Assembly (NCBI RefSeq): GCF_005222815.1
Contig: NZ_STGB01000005.1
Location: 620,001 to 684,000, forward strand
Reading direction: 5' to 3'
Source: Roseomonas sp. AR75
Lineage (GTDB): Bacteria > Pseudomonadota > Alphaproteobacteria > Acetobacterales > Acetobacteraceae
Length of the DNA stretch: 64,000 nucleotides
Below, piece by piece: positions 1 through 9,088 of the stretch. A program made the position numbers and the translations under genes. The notes beneath the pieces were generated by a model. It did not search any database. It saw only the letters and a program-made list of their open reading frames with translations, and was not told the origin of the DNA. Numbering within the stretch: the first letter of the stretch is position 1; the number at the start of each line of letters is the position of its first letter.

Positions 1-1002
1 GGCATGCCGTATCGCCTCGCCGACATCGCCCGCGACTTCGGCGTGCACTACTACCCCATCATCTCCTCCGCCCGCGCCTTCTCCGCGCTGTGGAAGCGCG
101 CCTACAGCAAGACCCGCGAATGGCTGGGCGGCGTGGTGTACGAGGACCCCTGGCTCGCCGGCGGCCATAACGGCCTGTCGAACTCCGAGGATCCGAAGAA
201 GCCCGAGGACCCCTTCCCGCGCGTGCTGAAGCTGCGCCAGCAGATGCGCGAATTCGGCCTGGGCGACGTGCCGATCATCATGGCCGGCGGTGTCTGGTGG
301 CTGGAGGAGTGGGAGGACTGGATCGACAACCCGGACCTCGGCCCCATCGCCTTCCAGTTCGGCACCCGCCCGCTGCTGACGCAGGAAAGCCCGATCAGCG
401 AGGCGTGGAAGCAGCGCCTGCTGACGCTGAAGCCCGGCGACGTGCTGCTGCAGCCCTTCTCGCCGACCGGCTTCTACTCCTCCGCCGTGCGCAACGCCTT
501 CCTCGTCGAACTCGAGGAGCGGAACGAGCGCCAGGTGGCCTACACGGCGGAACCCGTCGGCGACCACATCGCAGAATACGGCGTTGGCCCGCGCAAGCGC
601 ATCGTCTATCTCACGCCGCACGACCTGGCCCGCGTCCAGCAATGGGAGGTCGAAGGCTTCGTCGAAGCCATGCGCACGCCCGACAACACGCTGGTCTTCG
701 TGACGCCCGACAAGGCGAAGGAGATCGTGCAGGACCAGATCGACTGCATGGGCTGCCTGTCGCATTGCCGGTTCAGCAACTGGGCGCAGACCGAGCCCGA
801 TTTCAGCACCGGCAAGAAGGCCGATCCGCGCAGCTTCTGCATCCAGAAGACGCTGCAGGACATCGCCCATGACGGCGCGCTGGACCACAACCTGATGTTC
901 GCCGGCCACAACGCCTATCGCTTCGCCAACGACCCGTTCTACTCGAACGGCTTCGTGCCGACCGCGAAGCAGCTCGTCGAGCGCATCCAGACCGGCCGCT
1001 GA
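1..1002 (+). CDS. Nitronate monooxygenase-like flavoprotein, C-terminal part (5' end outside window)
   Basis: The reading frame is open from the first base, so the 332-codon ATG at position 4 is probably internal and the N-terminus lies upstream. The visible part looks like a TIM-barrel FMN enzyme of the nitronate monooxygenase/2-nitropropane dioxygenase group: a segment ending in PIIMAGGVW, followed by AFQFGTRPLLTQESP, fits the FMN phosphate-binding end of the barrel. The C-terminal ~100 residues are unusual and carry a cysteine cluster, C-x2-C-x3-C-x23-C (CMGCLSHC and later FCIQK), which suggests a metal or Fe-S site. Family assignment is by motif recognition; the substrate is unknown. A strong GC-rich hairpin follows the stop. 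Confidence 0.7.
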   Translation, partial: GMPYRLADIARDFGVHYYPIISSARAFSALWKRAYSKTREWLGGVVYEDPWLAGGHNGLSNSEDPKKPEDPFPRVLKLRQQMREFGLGDVPIIMAGGVWWLEEWEDWIDNPDLGPIAFQFGTRPLLTQESPISEAWKQRLLTLKPGDVLLQPFSPTGFYSSAVRNAFLVELEERNERQVAYTAEPVGDHIAEYGVGPRKRIVYLTPHDLARVQQWEVEGFVEAMRTPDNTLVFVTPDKAKEIVQDQIDCMGCLSHCRFSNWAQTEPDFSTGKKADPRSFCIQKTLQDIAHDGALDHNLMFAGHNAYRFANDPFYSNGFVPTAKQLVERIQTGR

Positions 1003-1011
1003 TCCGGCGCC

Positions 1012-1063
1012 GCCCTGCCCCACGTCGGGGGCAGGGCCGGCCGGGGGCGGCGAGCCCTGCCCC
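1012..1063. terminator. GC-rich three-armed inverted repeat, probable bidirectional terminator
   Basis: GCCCTGCCCC (1012-1021) pairs with GGGGCAGGGC (1028-1037) around a 6-nt loop. A second copy of the left arm at 1054-1063 can pair with the same central arm, so two mutually exclusive hairpins are possible. It lies between convergent genes (stop at 1002 on plus, stop at 1079 on minus). There is no T-tract, so termination is inferred from position and stem strength. Confidence 0.45.
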
Positions 1064-1078
1064 CGGCCACCTTACCGA

Positions 1079-1603
1079 TCAGTCGTTGTCGCGATCGTCG
1101 CTGCGGTCGTAGCCGCGATTGTAGCCATAGCCGCCGGACCCGTCGTTGCCCGAGCCGCCCGAGCCGTAACTGCCGCGGGCGCCGTCGTTGCCGCCGCTGC
1201 CCCAGTCGCGGTTCCGCTGCTGGTCATACTGGCCGTAGTTGCCCTGGCCGTAGTTCCGGCGCTCGCTGCCATAGCCGAAGCGCTGCTGGCGCTGGCCTTC
1301 ACGGCGCTCATCCTCGCGACCCATCCGGTAGCCGCGATCATAGGCGTCGCGGTCGCGGTCGCTGCCCCAGTTCTGCCCGCTGCCCCAGCTCTGGCCGCGG
1401 CCCCAATCCTGCCCGCGCCCCCAGTTCTCGCCACGGTTCCAATCCAGGCCGGACTGGCCCTGGTTGCCGCGGTCATAGCCGTAGTTGCGGTTCTGGTCGT
1501 AGCCATAGGACCTGCTCTGCTGCGCCGAGGCATTGCCCGTGGCGAGCGTGCCGGTGCCGATGATCGCGGCGCCGAGCGCCACAGCCTTGATGATCCGTTG
1601 CAT
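1079..1603 (-). CDS. Secreted Gly/Tyr/Asn-rich low-complexity protein
   Basis: A 174-residue protein with a clear Sec signal peptide (MQRIIKAVALGAAIIGTG, cleavage likely after NASA-QQ). The mature part is almost entirely low complexity: YGYDQNR-type blocks, four near-repeats of the form NWGRGQ/DWGRGQ/SWGSGQ around residues 57-80, then RQQRFGYGS and a Gly/Ser/Asp/Tyr tail. No catalytic domain is visible. The composition suggests an extracytoplasmic structural, adhesive or metal-binding role, but that is inference. It is transcribed divergently from the response regulator, with about 180 bp between the starts for promoters. The opposite strand and other frames are also open, but only this frame has a signal peptide and coherent repeats. 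Confidence 0.7.
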   Translation of the reverse strand: MQRIIKAVALGAAIIGTGTLATGNASAQQSRSYGYDQNRNYGYDRGNQGQSGLDWNRGENWGRGQDWGRGQSWGSGQNWGSDRDRDAYDRGYRMGREDERREGQRQQRFGYGSERRNYGQGNYGQYDQQRNRDWGSGGNDGARGSYGSGGSGNDGSGGYGYNRGYDRSDDRDND

Positions 1604-1780
1604 GCGTGTTCCTCGCTGTTTCCGGGACTGGCACGGTCGGGACGCGGTTCTCCCGGCTCATCGGTCTCTCCGGCGCTGCCGGCGACGCGTGCCGGGGAGT
1701 CAACCGCGCGCCCCGAAGGCGGGTTTCATCCGGCGCCGCATCGTGCAGCCTTGCGCCTGCGGAGGTGACAGGCTGCCCGG

Positions 1781-2560
1781 GTGCTGCTTATGTCCCACGC
1801 AACCGAAACGGTCAGGGCGGGCATGTCGCAGGCGTCGTCGCGCATCGCCGTGGTGGAGGACGAGGCGGATCTCCGCGATGTCGTCGTGGAATACCTCGGC
1901 GCGCAGGGCTTCGCCGCGCTGCCCTGCGGCGACGGCGCGGCGCTGGATGCCGTGCTGGCCGAGGCGCCGGTGGAAGCCGTGCTGCTCGACCTCAACCTGC
2001 CGCGGGAGGGCGGGCTGTCCATTGCGCGGCGCCTGCGCGCGCAGGACGATCCGCCGGGCATCCTGATGGTCACCGCGCTCGGCGATTCCATGGACCGCAT
2101 CGTCGGGCTCGAGATCGGCGCCGACGACTACATCGCCAAGCCCTTCGAGCTGCGCGAGCTGCTCGCCCGCTTGCGCAGCGTGATCCGCCGCCGCCGCGCC
2201 CAGGCCGAGGCCGCCGCCGCGGTGCCCGCTGCCCCGCCACGCCCCGCCGCGCAGGAGCTGCGGGTCGGCCGGTATCGGCTCCGCCCCGCCGAGCGCCGCC
2301 TGCTCGATGCCGCCGGCGCCGAGGTGGCGCTGACGCCGATGGAGTTCGACCTGCTGCAGATGCTCGCCGAGCACCCGAACGAGGTGTTCACGCGCGAGCG
2401 GCTGATGCGCCTGCCCCCGGGCGAGGCGGCGGACCCGTTCGACCGCTCCATCGACATCCGCGTCACGCGGCTGCGCCGCAAGCTGGAAGCCGATCCCGCC
2501 AACCCCACCCTGATCCGCACCGTGCGCGGCCAGGGCTACCTGCTCGCGCCCGATGCGTGA
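1781..2560 (+). CDS. OmpR/PhoB-family response regulator
   Basis: An N-terminal receiver domain has the acidic pocket (VVEDE), the phospho-acceptor Asp70 in AVLLDLNLP, a conserved Thr (MVTALGD) and Lys (YIAKPFE). A Pro/Ala linker leads to a C-terminal winged helix (LTPMEFDLLQML ... DIRVTRLRRKLE ... VRGQGYLL). It should act as a cytoplasmic DNA-binding regulator phosphorylated by the kinase encoded immediately downstream; the two genes overlap by 8 bp, so translational coupling is likely. Start uncertain: GTG at 1781 lies 13 nt after GGAGGTGA, while ATG 1790 and ATG 1823 (just upstream of the receiver domain) are alternatives. Targets are unknown; the divergent secreted protein and the large exoprotein downstream are candidates by position only. 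Confidence 0.88.
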   Translation: MLLMSHATETVRAGMSQASSRIAVVEDEADLRDVVVEYLGAQGFAALPCGDGAALDAVLAEAPVEAVLLDLNLPREGGLSIARRLRAQDDPPGILMVTALGDSMDRIVGLEIGADDYIAKPFELRELLARLRSVIRRRRAQAEAAAAVPAAPPRPAAQELRVGRYRLRPAERRLLDAAGAEVALTPMEFDLLQMLAEHPNEVFTRERLMRLPPGEAADPFDRSIDIRVTRLRRKLEADPANPTLIRTVRGQGYLLAPDA

Positions 2561-4097
2561 TCGCGACCTCCTGGCCCGCCTGACAGAAGCGGAGGCGCTC
2601 AAGCAGGGCGTGATCGATGCCGCGCTCGACGCCGTGATCACCGCCGACCGCGACTGCCGCGTGATCGGCTGGAACGCCGCCGCCGAGCGCATCTTCGGCC
2701 ACCGCAAGGCGGAGATCATGGGCAAGCCGATCGGCGACACCATCGTGCCGCCGCATCATCGTGCCGGGCACGAGGCCGGCCTCGCCCGCTACCACCGCAC
2801 CGGCTGCCCGCATGTGCTGGGCCAGCGCCTGGAGATGGAGGCGATGCGCGCCGACGGCTCCATCTTCCCCTGCGAGCTCTCGATCCACGAGGTGAAGGCC
2901 GCGGGCAAGGTGTTCTTCACCGCCTGGCTGCGCGACCTGACGCCGATGCACCAGGCGCAGGCCGAACTCGCCCGCCAGCGCGAACGCCTGCACCAGAGCG
3001 AGAAGATGAGCGCGCTCGGCAGCCTGCTCGCCGGCGTCGCGCATGAGCTGAACAATCCGCTCGCCGTCGTCGTCGCGCAGACCACGATGCTGGAGGCGAT
3101 GGCGCAGGACCCCGCGGTGCGCGACCGCGCCGCGCGCATCCACGCCGCCGCGGCGCGCTGCGGCCGCATCGTGAAGACCTTCCTGGCCATGGTGCGCCAG
3201 CAATCGCCGGTCCGCACCGCGGTGGAGGCGAATGCCGCGCTGGAGGGCGCGCTCGATCTCGCCGGCTACGGGCTGCGCAGCGCCGGCATCACGGTGCAGC
3301 GCGCGCTCGATCCCGCCCTGCCGCGCATCCAGGCCGATCCCGACCAGCTCGGCCAGGTGGCGGTGAACCTCGTGGTGAATGCGCAGGCGGTGCTGGCCGA
3401 CCGGCCGGAGCCGCGCATCCTGCGCCTGGAAAGCTGGGCCGAGGCCGCGGGCGGCATCGGCTTCGCGGTGGAGGACAACGGCCCCGGCGTGCCGGAGGCG
3501 CTGCGCGAGATGATCTTCGATCCCTATGTCACCACCAAGCCGCTCGGCGCCGGCACCGGGCTCGGGCTTGCGGTGTGCCGCAACATCCTCGGCGCGCATG
3601 GCGGCAGCATCGTGCTGGAGCCGGGCACGCTCGGCGGCGCGCGCTTCGTGGTGCGCCTGCCCACCGGGGAGGCCGGCACCGAGGCCACGCCGCACGCCGT
3701 GGCCGCCGCACCGACGCGCCATCGCGTGCTGGTGGTGGACGACGAGCCGGAAGTGGGTGCGGTGCTGGCGGAGCTGCTCGGCCTGCACGGCATCGAGGCG
3801 GAGACGGCCGGCGACATCGCCGAGGCCCGCGCGCGGCTGGCCGCGCAGCGCTACGACGCGGTGTTCTGCGACCTGCGCATGCCCGGCGGCGGCGGCGCGG
3901 CGCTGTATCGGGAGGCGCTGGCCGCGCAGCCGCATCTGCGCGGCCGCTTCGCCTTCGTCACGGGCGACACGGTGGCCGGCCCCGGCGCCATCGGCGCGCT
4001 CGACCCGCAGTCCCCCCCGCCCATCCTCGAAAAGCCCTTCACGCCGCAGGACGTGGCGGATGTGCTGGCGCGGCTGGAAGAGCGGGGCGCGGGCTAA
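2553..4097 (+). CDS. Soluble hybrid PAS sensor histidine kinase with C-terminal receiver
   Basis: A 514-residue protein. In order: PAS domain (about 18-130, with IIGWNAAAERIFG-like sequence), coiled linker, HisKA dimerisation helix with phospho-acceptor His164 in GVAHELNNPLA, HATPase (N box NLVVNAQAVL, G1 DNGPGVP, G2 GTGLGLAVC) and a C-terminal receiver (VLVVDDEPE ... CDLRMPG ... LEKPF). No transmembrane segment is visible, so it probably senses a cytoplasmic signal through the PAS domain. The ATG lies inside the response-regulator stop region (8-bp overlap), so the pair is co-translated. The extra receiver could autoregulate the kinase or pass phosphate onward. The ligand cannot be read from sequence. 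Confidence 0.9.
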   Translation: MRDRDLLARLTEAEALKQGVIDAALDAVITADRDCRVIGWNAAAERIFGHRKAEIMGKPIGDTIVPPHHRAGHEAGLARYHRTGCPHVLGQRLEMEAMRADGSIFPCELSIHEVKAAGKVFFTAWLRDLTPMHQAQAELARQRERLHQSEKMSALGSLLAGVAHELNNPLAVVVAQTTMLEAMAQDPAVRDRAARIHAAAARCGRIVKTFLAMVRQQSPVRTAVEANAALEGALDLAGYGLRSAGITVQRALDPALPRIQADPDQLGQVAVNLVVNAQAVLADRPEPRILRLESWAEAAGGIGFAVEDNGPGVPEALREMIFDPYVTTKPLGAGTGLGLAVCRNILGAHGGSIVLEPGTLGGARFVVRLPTGEAGTEATPHAVAAAPTRHRVLVVDDEPEVGAVLAELLGLHGIEAETAGDIAEARARLAAQRYDAVFCDLRMPGGGGAALYREALAAQPHLRGRFAFVTGDTVAGPGAIGALDPQSPPPILEKPFTPQDVADVLARLEERGAG

Positions 4098-4104
4098 AGC
4101 AGAT

Positions 4105-4132
4105 CGCGTTCAGATGAACTCATCCGAACGCG
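4105..4132. repeat. 28-bp imperfect palindrome after the kinase gene
   Basis: CGCGTTCAGATGA (from 4105) is mirrored by TCATCCGAACGCG (ending 4132), with one mismatch in the arms and a two-base centre. It begins 8 nt after the kinase stop. It could be a terminator stem, a regulator operator for the downstream exoprotein, or a copy of a dispersed intergenic repeat. The rest of the 288-bp gap to 4386 shows no other gene. Confidence 0.45.
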
Positions 4133-4385
4133 TGAAGATGCTCTGAAAACAGGAAGCTAGAGCCTGCGACGTGAGCGCGAGCGAACGCAGCATGCTCCAG
4201 CAACCTCACCCGCGCGTCTCGCGGGTTTCGCGCATTCCGGTCGCTGCACAAGACGTGGGATCGCCCGCCTCGGCGAGGTGTTCGCCGTGGCGAACGGTGC
4301 GTCCAGAACGATGCGCGGACGGATAGGCAGCGCGGCGCCATCCTCTGTCCCGACCGGCACGACACAGCACGGGGGAAGAGGCGTC

Positions 4386-7300
4386 ATGGATTCCTTGCCG
4401 ACAACGACGGCCAGCTACATCTGGTTCGGTACCCGCGCAGTGGATTTTGCGAACGGGAAGAACACCGGCGCGCAGCTCGAGGAGCTCGACGACGCCGGGG
4501 ATTTCGCCACCCGCACCTTCAAGGATGGCTCGACCGCCGACTACACCGGCACAGAGTGGCAGCAATTCCTCGCCTTCTCCGCCACCCAGGCCGATCTCGA
4601 CGCCTTCAACGCCGCCAACGCCAATGGCATCGACCTCTCCGACGGCGTGGACGTGGCACTCGCCGGCCAGGTCGACAGCACCGGCGACCTGCGGGTCGGC
4701 GAAGGCGTGGACGCCCACAACATCGCCGACCTCAATGGCGGCCGCATCGTCGATGTCAGCGGCCTGCTCGACGACGCGGACGATCCCATCCGGATCACCG
4801 GCCTGGGCAAGGCCGGCGGCGGCAAGCTCGATGCCGCGGGCATCGACGCCGCCGACACCGGCAACCGCGTGATGTTCTCCAACGATCTCGGCTTCGGCCT
4901 GATCGGCGGCGCCGGCTTCGACCCGAACGGCAACGCCGCCCGCATCAACAACGGCGAGTCCATCGATTTCGAGATCCGGCAGGACAAGGTGCTGCTGCTC
5001 GCCTCCTTCACGGTGAAGGTGCTGGGCGACGCCAGCACCGCCGTGCTGATCGACAGCGACGGCGCCACCATCCGCGACACCAACGGCGATGCGCAGGGCG
5101 GCTTCGTGCAGGACGAATCGTCCGGCGAGCTGAACCTCGGCGACCTCGCGCACGGCACGAAGGTGACGATCGACTACGTCAACCAGACGATCCTGTTCGA
5201 TGAGTCCGTGCTCTTTGCCGGCGACGCCGCCGCCTTCTTCGCCGCCTTCGCCGCAGGTGGATCGAATCACCTCACCCTCGGCTCGGTGGTGGACAACCAG
5301 GTCGGCTGGTCCGCCGACGACCTCGTGCTGGTCACCGATGTCGCCATCGGCACGCCGACCAACCGGGCGCCGCTGGCCCAGGGCTTTGCGGGCGGGACCG
5401 GCGAGGAGGACACCGGCATCGCCGGCCAGGTGAACGCGACCGACCCGGATGGCGACACGCTGGCCTATGCGATCGCGGCTGGCGACGGACCGTCGCATGG
5501 CAGCGTCTCCCTCGATGACGCGACCAGCGCCTTCCTCTACACGCCCGAAGCCGACTTCAGTGGCACCGACAGCTTCGTCGTGACGATCACCGACGGCAAT
5601 GGCGGCAGCGCGACGCAGGTCGTGAGCGTCACCGTGACGCCGGTGAATGACGACCCGACCGTCTCGGGTGACGCCAGCGGCACGGGTGACGAGGACACCA
5701 CCATCGCCGGCGACCTGGATGCCGAGGACGTTGACGGCGACACGCCGGCCTTCTCGATCCTCGCCGACGCCACGCATGGCACCGCCAGCATCGATGCCGC
5801 GACCGGCGCCTGGGAGTATGTCCCCGACGCCGACTTCAACGGAAACGACAGCTTCGTCGTGCTCGTCGAGGACGGCCAGGGCGGCAGTGTGCAGCAGGTG
5901 GTGAGTGTCACCGCGGCGGCGGTAAACGACGGTCCCGTGGCCATTGCCAGCCTGGTCGCGACCAATCAGGGCGAGGCGGCCTCCGGCTGGCTGACGGCCT
6001 TCGACGTGGATGATGGCGATACGCTGGACTTCGCGCTGGAGACCGGGCCGGCGAAGGGCGCGGTCGTCATCGCCGCCGATGGCAGCTTCACCTACACGCC
6101 GGATGCGGGCGAGACCGGCAGCGATTCCTTCAGCTTCACCGTGACGGACGGCGCTGGCGCGACCGCGACGGCTACGGTCGCGGTGGAGATCGCGGGCGCC
6201 ACCGCGGCGCTGCCGCCGGGCTATGTGCAGCTTGGCTCGGATGCGCGGCATGTCGGGAACACGGCCGCCCAGACCGGATTTCGCTACCACGACATCGCGG
6301 CGCTGCCGGGGGGCGGCTATGTCCAGGCCTGGACGGGCACGGATAGCAGCGGCCAGGGTGTCTTCGTCGGGCGCTTCGATGCCGCGGGCCAGCCGCTTGG
6401 CGCCGCCATCCAGGCGAATACCTACACCAGCAGCAGCCAGTTCTTTCCCTCTCTCGCGACGCTGGCAGACGGCGGCTTCGTCGTCACCTGGGCGTCCCAG
6501 AACCAGGACGGCAGCGGCTACGGCATCTACGGCCAGCGCTACGACGCGGCCGGCAGCGCCATCGGCGCCGAGTTTCGCGCCAACACCTTCACCGACAACC
6601 ACCAGGAGGTTCCCTCCGTCGCGGCACTTGCGGATGGCGGCTTCGTCGTCACCTGGATGTCCATTGGCCAGGACGGCAGCGGCCGCGGCATATACGGCCA
6701 GCGCTACGATGCCGCGGGCGCCGCAGCCGGCGCCGAGTTCCGCGCCAATACCTATACCAGCAGCGACCAGAGCTATCCCTCCGTCGCGGCACTGGCGGGT
6801 GGCGGCTTCGTCGTCACCTGGATGTCCATCGGCCAGGATGGCAGCGGCTCTGGCATCTACGGACAACGCTACAATGCCGCCGGCAATGCCGCCGGCGCAG
6901 AGTTCCGCGCCAATACCTTTACCACCATCGACCAGCGCTATCCCTCTGTCGCGGCGTTGGCGGATGGCGGCTTCGTCGTCACCTGGGCGTCCCAGAACCA
7001 GGACGGCAGCGGCTCTGGCATCTACGGCCAGCGCTACAACGCCGCCGGCAATGCCGCCGGCGCCGAGTTCCGCGCCAATACCACCACCAGCAGCGACCAG
7101 AGCTTTCCCTCCGTCGCGGCGCTGGCGGATGGCGGCTTCGTCGTCACCTGGATGTCCGTCGACCAGGACGGCAACGGCTACGGCATCTACGGCCAGCGCT
7201 ACGATGCCGCCGGCAGTACAGTGGGCGGCGAGACCTACCTGCACGAGGCGACCTTCGGCAGACAGCAATACCCGCGCGTCGCGGAACTCGCCGATGGCAC

Positions 7301-8993
7301 GCTCGCCGTCGCCTTCAACGACAATCTCGGCGGCCTCGTCGTTTCGCTCGACGGCGAAGCGCCGGCGGTGGACGCGATCCCGAGCGACTACGCCGCCAGC
7401 CCGCCCGTCGTCACGACCTCAGGTTTCTCCAAGGAACCGGCCAGCTTGACCGGCGCGCGCAGCGTCGCGGCGTTGGCGGATGGCGGCTTCGTCGCCACCT
7501 GGATGTCCAACTTCGAGGATGGCAGCTTCGGGGGCATCTACGGCCAGCGCTACGATGCCGCCGGCAATGCCACCGGCGCCGAGTTCCGCGCCAACACCAC
7601 CACCAGCAACGACCAGTCCTATCCCGCCGTCGCGGCGCTGGCGGATGGCGGTTTCGTCGTCACCTGGCAGTCCTACCTCCAGGACGGCAGCGGCAGCGGC
7701 ATCTACGGCCAGCGCTACGACGCCGCCGGCAATCCCGCCGGCGCCGAGTTCCGCGCCAACACCTACACCAGTATCGATCAGGCCTATCCCGCCGTCGCGG
7801 CGCTGGCGGATGGCGGCTTCGTCGTCACCTGGATGTCCAACTTCCAGGATGGCAGCTTCGGGGGCATCTACGGCCAGCGTTACGATGCCGCCGGCAACGC
7901 CACCGGCGCCGAGTTCCGCGCCAACACCTATACTAGCTTCTCGCAGTACTATCCCTCCGTCACGACGCTGGCGGATGGCGGCTTCGTCGTCACCTGGTCG
8001 TCCAGCGGCCAGGACGGCAGCGGCTGGGGCATCTACGGCCAGCGCTACGATGCCGCCGGCAATGCCGCCGGCGCCGAGTTCCGCGCCAATACCTATACCG
8101 ACAGCGACCAAAGTTATCCCTCCGTCACGGCGCTGGCGGAGGGCGGCTTCGTCGTCACCTGGATGTCCAACGGCCAGGACGGCGGCAGCTACGGCATCTA
8201 CGGCCAGCGCTACGATGCGGCCGGCAATGCCGCCGGCGCCGAGTTCCGCGCCAATACCTATAACAGCGGCGACCAGAGCTATCCCTCCGTCGCCGCCCTG
8301 GCAGATGGCGGCTTCGTCGTCACCTGGATGTCCTATCCCCAGGACGGCAGCGGCTACGGCATCTACGGCCAGCGCTACGATGCCGGCGGTAATGCCGACG
8401 GCCCGGAATTCCGCCTCTCGGCCGAGACAGACGGGGACCAGCTTTATGCCGACCTCGTGCAGCTCGTTGGCGGCGAACTCGCCCTGATCTACCTCCAGAA
8501 CAGCCAGATCGCCACCCGCGTGCTGGTGGAGGTGACGGAGGCCATCGCACCGAAGGACATCGCGGGAACACCGGGCAACGACGTGCTGCTCGGCGCGGAG
8601 GGCGAGGACAGCCTCTCCGGCGCCGCCGGCAACGACATCCTCATCGGTGGCACCGGCAATGACAGCCTCACCGACGGGCCAGGCGCCGACACGCTCTCCG
8701 GCGGCGCGGGCGAGGACATTCTTGCCTTCACCACCCCTGGCGACCTCGGCGACCGCGTGACCGACTTCACCCAAGGCGAGGACCTGCTGGACCTCACCGC
8801 GCTGCATGGCGGCACGCTGGTCTTCGAAGCCGGAGGCGGTGCCGTGCTGAGCCAAGCCTACAGCGTCTCCGTCTTCCAGGATGGCGGCGACTCCGTCGTG
8901 ATCGCCGACCTCGACGGCGACCCTGCCGCGGCGGAGTTCCGCGTGACGCTGACCGGCACACACGCCCTGACCGAAGCCGACTTCATCCTCTGA
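4386..8993 (+). CDS. Giant repeat exoprotein: cadherin-like domains, 55-residue repeats, RTX C-terminus (type I secretion)
   Basis: 1535 residues. I chose ATG 4386 (preceded by GGGGGAAGAG) over the ATG at 4278, because the extra 36 residues look non-coding. A unique N-terminal domain (~1-325) is followed by three tandem cadherin/VCBS-like domains, each with D-x-D-GD and YTP-x-ADF-type signatures. Next come two blocks of a 55-residue repeat (165 bp) containing YGQRYDAAGN, GAEFRANT, ALADGGFVVTW and QDGSG; I count 11 YGQRY motifs in two blocks separated by a divergent spacer. The C-terminus has a few RTX nonapeptides (GNDVLLGAEGEDSLSG) and a typical uncleaved type I secretion end (LTEADFIL). It is probably a Ca-dependent adhesin or matrix protein. 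No type I exporter genes are in the window. Confidence 0.85.
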   Translation: MDSLPTTTASYIWFGTRAVDFANGKNTGAQLEELDDAGDFATRTFKDGSTADYTGTEWQQFLAFSATQADLDAFNAANANGIDLSDGVDVALAGQVDSTGDLRVGEGVDAHNIADLNGGRIVDVSGLLDDADDPIRITGLGKAGGGKLDAAGIDAADTGNRVMFSNDLGFGLIGGAGFDPNGNAARINNGESIDFEIRQDKVLLLASFTVKVLGDASTAVLIDSDGATIRDTNGDAQGGFVQDESSGELNLGDLAHGTKVTIDYVNQTILFDESVLFAGDAAAFFAAFAAGGSNHLTLGSVVDNQVGWSADDLVLVTDVAIGTPTNRAPLAQGFAGGTGEEDTGIAGQVNATDPDGDTLAYAIAAGDGPSHGSVSLDDATSAFLYTPEADFSGTDSFVVTITDGNGGSATQVVSVTVTPVNDDPTVSGDASGTGDEDTTIAGDLDAEDVDGDTPAFSILADATHGTASIDAATGAWEYVPDADFNGNDSFVVLVEDGQGGSVQQVVSVTAAAVNDGPVAIASLVATNQGEAASGWLTAFDVDDGDTLDFALETGPAKGAVVIAADGSFTYTPDAGETGSDSFSFTVTDGAGATATATVAVEIAGATAALPPGYVQLGSDARHVGNTAAQTGFRYHDIAALPGGGYVQAWTGTDSSGQGVFVGRFDAAGQPLGAAIQANTYTSSSQFFPSLATLADGGFVVTWASQNQDGSGYGIYGQRYDAAGSAIGAEFRANTFTDNHQEVPSVAALADGGFVVTWMSIGQDGSGRGIYGQRYDAAGAAAGAEFRANTYTSSDQSYPSVAALAGGGFVVTWMSIGQDGSGSGIYGQRYNAAGNAAGAEFRANTFTTIDQRYPSVAALADGGFVVTWASQNQDGSGSGIYGQRYNAAGNAAGAEFRANTTTSSDQSFPSVAALADGGFVVTWMSVDQDGNGYGIYGQRYDAAGSTVGGETYLHEATFGRQQYPRVAELADGTLAVAFNDNLGGLVVSLDGEAPAVDAIPSDYAASPPVVTTSGFSKEPASLTGARSVAALADGGFVATWMSNFEDGSFGGIYGQRYDAAGNATGAEFRANTTTSNDQSYPAVAALADGGFVVTWQSYLQDGSGSGIYGQRYDAAGNPAGAEFRANTYTSIDQAYPAVAALADGGFVVTWMSNFQDGSFGGIYGQRYDAAGNATGAEFRANTYTSFSQYYPSVTTLADGGFVVTWSSSGQDGSGWGIYGQRYDAAGNAAGAEFRANTYTDSDQSYPSVTALAEGGFVVTWMSNGQDGGSYGIYGQRYDAAGNAAGAEFRANTYNSGDQSYPSVAALADGGFVVTWMSYPQDGSGYGIYGQRYDAGGNADGPEFRLSAETDGDQLYADLVQLVGGELALIYLQNSQIATRVLVEVTEAIAPKDIAGTPGNDVLLGAEGEDSLSGAAGNDILIGGTGNDSLTDGPGADTLSGGAGEDILAFTTPGDLGDRVTDFTQGEDLLDLTALHGGTLVFEAGGGAVLSQAYSVSVFQDGGDSVVIADLDGDPAAAEFRVTLTGTHALTEADFIL
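6415..8410 (+). repeat. 165-bp coding tandem repeats in two blocks
   Basis: Repeats inside the giant exoprotein encode the 55-residue unit YGQRY...GAEFRANT...GGFVVTW...QDGSG. Block one ends near 7250 and block two runs from about 7465 to 8410. The blocks are separated by a ~200-bp divergent stretch (AVAFNDNLGG ... SKEPASLTG). Units are highly similar at DNA level, so slippage or recombination could change copy number. Confidence 0.8.
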
Positions 8994-9000
8994 GGCCGCT

Positions 9001-9067
9001 CCCCCCTCCCCTGCCTCGCCTCTCCCTCTCCACCCTCAGGGGGGAGAGGGTCGGGGTGAGGGGGGCT
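9001..9067. repeat. Dispersed GC-rich palindromic element, intergenic copy
   Basis: Pyrimidine-rich and purine-rich arms (CCCTCTCC ... GGAGAGGG, then TCGGGGTGAGGGGGC) lie between two convergent genes. The purine arm closely matches the copy inside the acyl-CoA ligase near 23.2 kb. A terminator function here would be opportunistic. Confidence 0.6.
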
Positions 9068-9088
9068 GACAGGATCAGAAAGCCAGGC

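Noticed and set aside
4206..7268. Long minus-strand ORF (~1000 codons) opposite the giant exoprotein
   Set aside because: Composition follows from the mirrored GC-rich codons of the plus-strand repeats. No start context, domain or signal is present.
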